This document shows, piece by piece, positions 15,387 to 19,447 of a DNA stretch of 19,447 nucleotides. The stretch's first letter is position 1; each line of letters begins with the position of its first letter. This DNA is from Proteocatella sp041738345 (GTDB taxonomy: Bacteria; Bacillota; Clostridia; Peptostreptococcales; Filifactoraceae): the NCBI GenBank assembly GCA_041738345.1, contig JBGSPX010000045.1:1-19447 (forward strand), in the 5' to 3' direction. Both the position numbers and the translations under genes were made by a program. Below the pieces are notes generated by a model. That model did not search any database. It saw only the letters and a list, made by a program, of their open reading frames with translations, and was not told the DNA's origin.

Positions 15387-16144
15387 ATAAGAAGAAAAAA
15401 CAGGAGATTTTTTACAGAATAGCATTACTTGTTTCAATAATTTTGTTATGGCAGCATACAGCGACAAGTTTAGGAAGTGAGCTATTACTTCCAATGCCGA
15501 AAGATGTAGTAAAAGGGTTTATAAGCTGCTTTACAGACCCAGATATATTGACTGGACTTTTTATAACGCTAGGAAGAGTTTTAAAAGGCTTTTTTTGGGC
15601 ACTTGCTTTTGGACTTCCATTAGGATTTATGATGGGATTTTCAAAAACAGTGGAAAATGTAATTTCGCCTTTAATAGATTCTATAAGACAGGTGCCGATA
15701 ATGGCATGGGTACCTCTTACGATAGTTTGGTTTGGAATTGGTGATGGGCCTACAATATTTTTGATAGCATTTTCAGGCGTATTTCCTATAATTCTAAATA
15801 CGATACAGGGCGTAAAGGCAATTTCAAAGGATTATTATAATGCAGCTAGGAGCATGGGCGCTTCGCCATTTGTTATATTTAAAGATGTAATCTTGCCAGC
15901 TTCGATGCCACATATTCTTACGGGCTCAAGACTTGCAATTGGTACAGGCTGGATGTCTGTTATCTGAGCGGAGTTCATAGCAACGAGTGCCGGTCTGGGC
16001 TACTCAATGGTAAGAGCACAAACTTTAATGAGAACAGATTTGCTTATAGGAATAATGATACTTGCCGCACTAGTAGGGTTTATCATAGATAGAATTTTAC
16101 AATTTGCAAATAAGCTTCTTTGTAAATGGAGGTTTGTTGATTAA
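15356..16144 (+). CDS. saoP: Selenocysteine-containing ABC transporter permease (SsuC/TauC family)
   Basis: The frame opens at TTG 15356 inside the end of saoB and is interrupted by UGA at 15965-15967 (codon 204). It continues in frame as AEFIATSAGLGYSMVRAQTL to TAA 16142-16144. The 262-residue total and all landmarks match a full BPD-type permease: five to six membrane spans, PLTIVWFGIGDGP, and the ATPase-contact loop NAARSMGASPFVIFKDVILP. The segment around the UGA reads GWMSVI-U-AEFIA; homologues usually have Ala at the UGA position, so Sec is inserted in a membrane helix just after the coupling loop. The saoA ATG overlaps the stop (TAATG). A SECIS-like hairpin with loop GGTCTG follows. 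Symbol recalled from the SAO set. Confidence 0.88.
15985..16005 (+). promoter_or_regulatory. Candidate bacterial SECIS hairpin in saoP
   Basis: GAGTGCC (15985-15991) pairs with GGC-T-ACTC (15998-16005), with one bulged U, around the loop GGTCTG (15992-15997). The loop resembles the SelB-binding loop of the E. coli fdhF SECIS. It starts 17 bases after the UGA at 15965-15967. Confidence 0.75.
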
Positions 16145-16908
16145 TGAAATTAAAAGTAGAAAATATAGACAAGAGTTATAAGAATAATAAAAAACATCAT
16201 AAAGTACTTGAAAATATAAATTTAGAAATCCAAGAAGGTGAATTTGTAAGTCTTTTAGGCCCTTCTGGGTGTGGAAAAACTACATTATTAAATATAATCG
16301 GAGGTTTTTTACATTCGGATAAAGGCTCTATTTCAGTAAATGGCAAAATCGTAAAAAGTCCAGGAATAGATAGAGCGTTTGTATTTCAAAATTATGCATT
16401 ATTTCCATGGAAAACGGTTGAAGATAACATAATGTTTCCTATGAGACAGCAAAAAATGACTAAAAAAGATATGGAAGTAAAGTTAAATGAACTACTTGAA
16501 ATATCGGCACTTACAGGTAAAGAAAAATTATACCCACATCAGCTTTCAGGAGGAATGAAGCAGAGAGTCGCAGTAATGAGAGCTTTGGCTTGCAATCCAG
16601 AAGTCCTCCTTATGGACGAACCACTTGGGGCTATAGATTTCCAAATGAGACAGTCTCTTCAAGATGAACTTTCAAGCATTTGGATGAAGAAAAAAATAAC
16701 TGCGGTCATGGTAACACATGATGTGGATGAAGCTGTATATATGAGTGACAGAGTAATTGTAATGTCTAGAAATAAAGGCGAAATTTTAGCAGATATAAAA
16801 ATAGAAATTCCAAGAATGAGAGACCGAAGTAGTATAGATTATAGCATGTATAAAGAAAAGTTAACAGAAATATTAAAAGAAGGTTATAGGGAAGATATTA
16901 ATGAATAA
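16144..16908 (+). CDS. saoA: ABC transporter ATP-binding protein (SsuB/TauB family)
   Basis: A 254-residue nucleotide-binding subunit with Walker A GPSGCGKTT at residues 39-47, Q-loop VFQNYALFPWKT, signature LSGGMKQR at about 135-142, Walker B VLLMDEPLGAID and switch His in VTHDVDEA. It energises the SaoP permease and matches the nitrate/sulfonate/taurine importer class, as the permease and lipoprotein do. The ATG shares its A with the saoP stop; the stop overlaps the saoL start by 8 bases. No Cys or Sec specialisation is seen beyond the usual Walker A Cys. Symbol recalled from the SAO set. Confidence 0.92.
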   Translation: MKLKVENIDKSYKNNKKHHKVLENINLEIQEGEFVSLLGPSGCGKTTLLNIIGGFLHSDKGSISVNGKIVKSPGIDRAFVFQNYALFPWKTVEDNIMFPMRQQKMTKKDMEVKLNELLEISALTGKEKLYPHQLSGGMKQRVAVMRALACNPEVLLMDEPLGAIDFQMRQSLQDELSSIWMKKKITAVMVTHDVDEAVYMSDRVIVMSRNKGEILADIKIEIPRMRDRSSIDYSMYKEKLTEILKEGYREDINE

Positions 16909-17524
16909 ATACGAAAAATATAGATGTTTAGATGATATTAAAAAAGAAGTAAGAATTAAAATAATGGATTTTATTATAGAAAAGAATGGTCCAGTAAATA
17001 TTGAAGAGACTAAAAATTATATAGAGACTAAAATGGGACTTGAAAATGCTTATGTAGAGGAAGTTATAAAGCAGTTTGTAGATACGAATGTAATGGTTGC
17101 AGATGAAGAATATATAAACTTTATATTTCCAGTTTCAGGGTATGAGACAAATCACAAAATAACGCTTGAAGATGGAAGAACTTTCAGCGCAATGTGTGCA
17201 ATAGATTCAATAGGCACAAGTTATACATTTGACCAAAGCGTAAAAATAAATTCAGCGTGTAGCAGTACAGGAAAAGAAATTTCGCTAAAAGTAAATTCTG
17301 GAAACGTAGAATATGTTAATAATCCTGATTTAAGAGTTATACACATAAATCTTGAAAAACATTCAGAATGGGCGTCAAGCTGCTGAAACATCATGAACTT
17401 TTTCTGGTCAGAAGAAGAAGCGTTAAATTGGCTTAAATCTTCAGGAATGTCTGAAGATGAAGATATATACTGCCTAACACTTGAGGAAGCAGTAAAGGAA
17501 GCGTATTTCACATTTAAAGTATAA
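16901..17524 (+). CDS. saoL: MerB-like organomercurial-lyase homologue with Sec at the active site
   Basis: The frame reads to UGA at 17384-17386 (codon 162) and continues in frame as NIMNFFWSEEEALNWLKSSG to TAA 17522-17524, 207 residues, the length of MerB. Residues 1-70 are a winged-helix-like N-terminal domain. FSAMCAIDS gives Cys99 and Asp102, equivalent to MerB Cys96 and Asp99; Cys120 matches Cys117. Sec162 is 63 residues after Cys99, exactly the Cys96-Cys159 distance of MerB, and is followed by the FF-x-S plus Ala/Trp helix seen there. Cys161 makes a Cys-Sec pair. MerB cleaves C-Hg bonds by protonolysis; a selenolate would bind soft metals more tightly. Last gene of the operon. Symbol recalled from the SAO set. 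Confidence 0.88.
17398..17417 (+). promoter_or_regulatory. Candidate bacterial SECIS hairpin in saoL
   Basis: CTTTTTCT (17398-17405) pairs with AGAAGAAG (17410-17417), 8 pairs with one G-U, around the loop GGTC. It starts 11 bases after the UGA at 17384-17386, the spacing of the classical fdhF element. Confidence 0.8.
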
Positions 17525-17567
17525 ACCAAGTAATTACACTTTAATAATAAAAAAATAAAAATTTATA

Positions 17568-17596
17568 TTGACAAACTTAAAGTTTATCCATATAAT
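17568..17596 (+). promoter_or_regulatory. Consensus SigA promoter for the Arg T-box unit
   Basis: Perfect TTGACA (17568-17573), a 17-base spacer and perfect TATAAT (17591-17596). The predicted start is near 17603. Such a strong promoter fits a unit controlled by attenuation downstream. Confidence 0.88.
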
Positions 17597-17654
17597 CTAT
17601 TAAAAGATTCATAATAATTATGTAAATACAAATTTTAACAAGGAGGATAAGTCA

Positions 17655-17738
17655 ATGAGGAACTTCATAAGGACAAGGCAACACTTAAACAACTTAATAC
17701 TAAAAGTCTATGAAGCAGAGAGTAACCTTATTGATTAA
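17655..17738 (+). CDS. 27-codon leader ORF with three AGG (Arg) codons
   Basis: ATG 17655 has AGGAGG 8 bases upstream, one of the best ribosome sites in the window. The ORF encodes a 27-residue peptide beginning MRNFIRTRQHLNN, with Arg at positions 2, 6 and 8, all AGG, the codon also proposed as specifier of the T-box that follows. Its end (TAA 17736-17738) overlaps the 5' part of T-box Stem I, so translation could affect leader folding. It may be a real leader peptide acting with the T-box, or a chance ORF on a leader with an accidental SD. Confidence 0.5.
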   Translation: MRNFIRTRQHLNNLILKVYEAESNLID

Positions 17739-17961
17739 TTCAGCGAGCTGACGTTGGTGAAAGGTCAGTATTATTGAGATTAGGTGAAAAGGACTGCCAA
17801 GATTATTTGGACAACAGTTATTTTTTAGTAACCTAGTATCTTAATACGCCTGAAATGCGTTATTTTTCAGAAGTTATGTATTTGCAGCATATAGAGTGGT
17901 ATACGTATATTCAATTTTATATAAAATTTGAAGTCGTCTCATATAGAGGCGGCTTTTTTTT
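17700..17961 (+). promoter_or_regulatory. T-box riboswitch leader, candidate Arg (AGG) specifier
   Basis: The distal Stem I block at 17742-17768 (AGCGAGCTGACGTTGGTGA then GGTCAG) is close to the T-box consensus. GCAG/CTGC (17715-17718 with 17794-17797) and ACCT/AGGT (17725-17728 with 17782-17785) close a specifier loop with AGAGTA on the 5' side and GAAAAGGA on the 3' side. By alignment with the ilv leader the codon is AGG (17790-17792), followed by the usual A; AAG or GAC are less likely. The T-box motif itself is degenerate (AGAGTGGTATACG, 17893-17905) but keeps TGGT. A terminator ends the leader. The downstream dimethylargininase-like gene fits an arginine signal. Confidence 0.8.
17932..17961 (+). 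terminator. Regulated intrinsic terminator of the second T-box
   Basis: AGTCGTCTC (17932-17940) pairs with GAGGCGGCT (17946-17954), including two G-U pairs, followed by eight U. It lies 31 bases before the dimethylargininase ATG. Confidence 0.88.
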
Positions 17962-17992
17962 ACCCAAAAACAAAAAAATAGGAGGATTTACT

Positions 17993-18754
17993 ATGTTTGA
18001 GAATGTTATTGTTAGAAAACCAGGGAAATCATTAATTAATGGAATTGGACCAGGAACTTTTGGTGAGGTAGACTATGAAAATGCTTTAAAACAGCATGAA
18101 ACATATGTATCTACATTGAAAAAAACAGGGGTGAAAGTCACTGAGGTTGAATCATTAGAAGAATATCCTGATTCTTGTTTTGTGGAAGATACAGCGGTAC
18201 TTACAAAGAAATGTGCCATTATATGCAATCCAGGCGCAGAATCTAGAAAAGGGGAACAGGTATCGATTAGTAAAGTGTTAGAAAAATTTTATGACAACAT
18301 TGAAGAGATAAAATCCCCAGGAACTCTAGAAGGCGGAGATGTGATGATGGTAGGAAATCATTTTTATGTGGGAATATCAGCAAGAACTAATGAAGAAGGA
18401 GCAAATCAATTTATTGAGATTCTTAAAAAATATGATTTAAGTGGAACCGCAGTACCTTTAAATGAAATGTTGCATCTAAAAACAGGGCTAGCATATTTAG
18501 AAAATAATAATCTTTTGATAGCTGGAGAATTTATAGAAAATCCTATGTTTAAAGATTTTAACAAGATAATTATTCCAGAAGATGAAGGGTATGCAGCAAA
18601 TTGCATATGGATGAATGATTATGTACTTGTACCGATGGGATATCCAAAGGTTAAGAAACTAATTGAATCATTGAATTATAAAGTAGTTGAGGTTGATACC
18701 TCAGAATACAAAAAACTTGATGGTGGTTTGAGCTGTTTATCTTTACGATTTTAG
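17993..18754 (+). CDS. Dimethylargininase-like amidinohydrolase (DDAH family)
   Basis: A 253-residue member of the guanidino-modifying (pentein) superfamily. Visible active site: Glu65-Asp66 in FVEDTAVL, Glu113 in TLEGGDV, His161 in MLHLKTG and nucleophile Cys248 in GGLSCLSLRF at the C-terminus. The positions are each one residue less than in the Pseudomonas enzyme (Glu114, His162, Cys249; 254 residues). The family hydrolyses N-methylated arginines or related guanidines to citrulline plus an amine; the actual substrate could be another guanidino compound. I chose ATG 17993 because of AGGAGG upstream and because the preceding in-frame codons are T-box leader. It is followed by an amino-acid symporter gene under the same leader. 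Confidence 0.9.
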   Translation: MFENVIVRKPGKSLINGIGPGTFGEVDYENALKQHETYVSTLKKTGVKVTEVESLEEYPDSCFVEDTAVLTKKCAIICNPGAESRKGEQVSISKVLEKFYDNIEEIKSPGTLEGGDVMMVGNHFYVGISARTNEEGANQFIEILKKYDLSGTAVPLNEMLHLKTGLAYLENNNLLIAGEFIENPMFKDFNKIIIPEDEGYAANCIWMNDYVLVPMGYPKVKKLIESLNYKVVEVDTSEYKKLDGGLSCLSLRF

Positions 18755-18781
18755 AAAAAATATGAGTTAGGAGAGTGTAAT

Positions 18782-19205
18782 ATGTTTTTAAAATTTTTAG
18801 AAATATTAGTATGGGATTATTTATGGGGAGTGCCTCTTGTGGCAGTAGTGTTAAGTGCAGGAATACTGTTTACAATTGGTTCTGGATTTTTTCAATTCAG
18901 ATATCTAGGATATTCAATTAAGCAAGCTTTGGGAGAGATGTTTGAAAAAAAACCGAATAACAAAGGCGAGGGGGTAATATCTCCACTAGAAGCTATGAGT
19001 ATTGCAATCGGAACAACGGTAGGGGTAGGAAACATTGGTGGAGTTGCAACAGCAATAGCTGTAGGTGGACCCAGGCGCAATATTTTGGATGTGGATTGCC
19101 GGATTTTTGGGACAAATTATTAAAATGGCTGAAATAACATTAGCAGTACACTATAGATCGAAAAATGAAGACGGTTCAGCATATGGAGCAACAAATAATT
19201 ATTAA
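18782..19205 (+). pseudogene. AGCS-family sodium:alanine/glycine symporter, 5' part, frameshifted and intron-interrupted
   Basis: ATG 18782, with AGGAG upstream, starts a typical AGCS N-terminus: WDYLWGVPLVAVVLSAGILFTIGSGFFQFRYL, then LEAMSIAIGTTVGVGNIGGVATAIAVGGP. At CCC 19070-19072 the frame breaks. Removing one C restores the family sequence GAIFWMWIAGFLGQIIKMAEITLAVHYRSKNEDGSAYG. That frame then meets TAA 19203-19205, where group I intron sequence begins. So the gene is either truly damaged or carries a sequencing indel plus a removable intron. The rest of the symporter (normally about 450 residues) should lie beyond the window. The partner gene suggests uptake of an arginine-related amino acid, but the family mostly moves Ala or Gly. 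Confidence 0.82.
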
Positions 19206-19447
19206 ATTTTTACAGCTCCCTACATTCGTAAAGAGTGTAGAGTGCGTTTAATATAAACGCCAAAACTCCTTTAATTGCTGGAAGTCCCTAAAGCTAGTTA
19301 AACTACAACGTAAGGATGAAATATACCTAAGCGTGAATGTGGCGAAAGCAGAAAAAATTAACTAGATGGCATAAGGTTAAATCCTAAGTGCACATGATAA
19401 TGGGTAATCAGCAGGGAAGCTCCTAATAGGAGAACCTTCAACGACTA
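19200..19447 (+). ncRNA. Group I intron, 5' part (possibly the intron portion of an IStron)
   Basis: Starting near 19200 the sequence stops coding and shows group I intron landmarks in order: a P2-like stem TACATTC/GAGTGTA (19221-19227 with 19233-19239), a stem GCGTTTA/TAAACGC (19244-19250 with 19254-19260), a P element AATTGCTGG (19273-19281), a Q element AATCAGCAGG (19406-19415; GCTG and CAGC form P4), a P6-type hairpin CTCC/GGAG (about 19420-19432) and an R element TTCAACGACTA at the window edge. The partner S element and any IS605-type ORFs would lie outside. The exact 5' splice site cannot be fixed; the insertion is in a conserved part of the symporter gene. Clostridial IStrons have this kind of intron at their left end. 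Confidence 0.85.

Noticed and set aside
11612..17524. UGA read as tryptophan (genetic code 4) as the explanation of the in-frame UGA codons
   Set aside because: Trp is encoded by TGG in every gene of the window, and no other gene contains an in-frame TGA. The four UGA codons sit at Cys-type positions in three proteins and have hairpins after them. I note that no gene here uses TGA as a stop, so the window alone cannot prove the point.
14607..17524. saoB, saoP and saoL as pseudogenes or split genes
   Set aside because: Three nonsense mutations all of type TGA, all in frame with conserved downstream sequence, in one tightly packed operon are much less likely than Sec insertion.
17221..17529. 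Minus-strand ORF over the end of saoL
   Set aside because: It covers the UGA and SECIS region in antisense and has no recognisable product.
17855..17992. N-terminal extension of the dimethylargininase
   Set aside because: The extra 46 codons read through the T-box terminator and have no ribosome site; the ATG at 17993 has AGGAGG and matches the family start.
1..19447. CRISPR array, tRNA or rRNA genes
   Set aside because: No regularly spaced repeats and no tRNA or rRNA signature were seen; the T-box GGTACC blocks are regulatory.

Overview
The window is AT-rich, with clostridial codon use (many ATA, AGA and TTA codons), strong AGGAGG-type ribosome binding sites, T-box leaders, an Agr-type cyclic-peptide system and several in-frame UGA codons that look like selenocysteine (Sec) sites. 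This points to an anaerobic low-GC Firmicute of the class Clostridia with selenocysteine machinery. I cannot name the species.

Layout. Bases 1-193 hold the end of an unrecognised gene, followed by a cluster of hairpins. Bases 351-5235 (minus strand) are a branched-chain amino acid operon, ilvB-ilvN-ilvC-ilvD, read from a promoter near 5600 through a T-box leader that probably senses isoleucine tRNA. Bases 5818-8346 (plus strand) hold a nitroreductase-like protein, a beta-carbonic anhydrase and a PLP aminotransferase. Bases 8368-11356 hold an agr-like quorum-sensing locus: a small cyclic-peptide precursor gene (agrD), the AgrB processing protease, a LytTR response regulator and a GHKL histidine kinase. 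A 21-bp-period direct repeat lies just upstream of the agrD promoter.

The centrepiece is 11612-17524, an operon of eight genes in which four reading frames are interrupted by UGA and continue in frame beyond it: a thioredoxin-like protein (U-P-T-C), an ABC substrate-binding protein (C-U), an ABC permease and a MerB-like organomercurial lyase homologue (C-U, with U at the spacing of MerB Cys159). Each UGA is followed within about 6-17 bases by a short hairpin with a GG-containing loop, as expected of bacterial SECIS elements. A COG0701-type permease, a membrane-anchored protein ending in Cys-Cys, a Cys-rich lipoprotein and an ABC ATPase complete it. As far as I recall, this matches the recently named SAO (selenocysteine-assisted organometal) gene set; the sao symbols come from memory and no substrate has been shown. 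The likely theme is capture, import, cleavage and export of a soft-metal or organometal compound by Cys/Sec chemistry.

Bases 17568-19205 start with a consensus promoter and a second T-box leader whose best specifier candidate is AGG (Arg). The leader also carries a well-positioned 27-codon ORF with three AGG codons. Downstream are a dimethylargininase-like amidinohydrolase and an AGCS-family sodium:amino-acid symporter. The symporter frame is broken by an extra base in a CCC run and then interrupted near 19200 by the 5' part of a group I intron, which runs off the window end and may belong to an IStron.

UGA as a tryptophan codon is unlikely: Trp is written TGG throughout, and the four UGA sites sit where Cys-type chemistry is expected in three of the four proteins.
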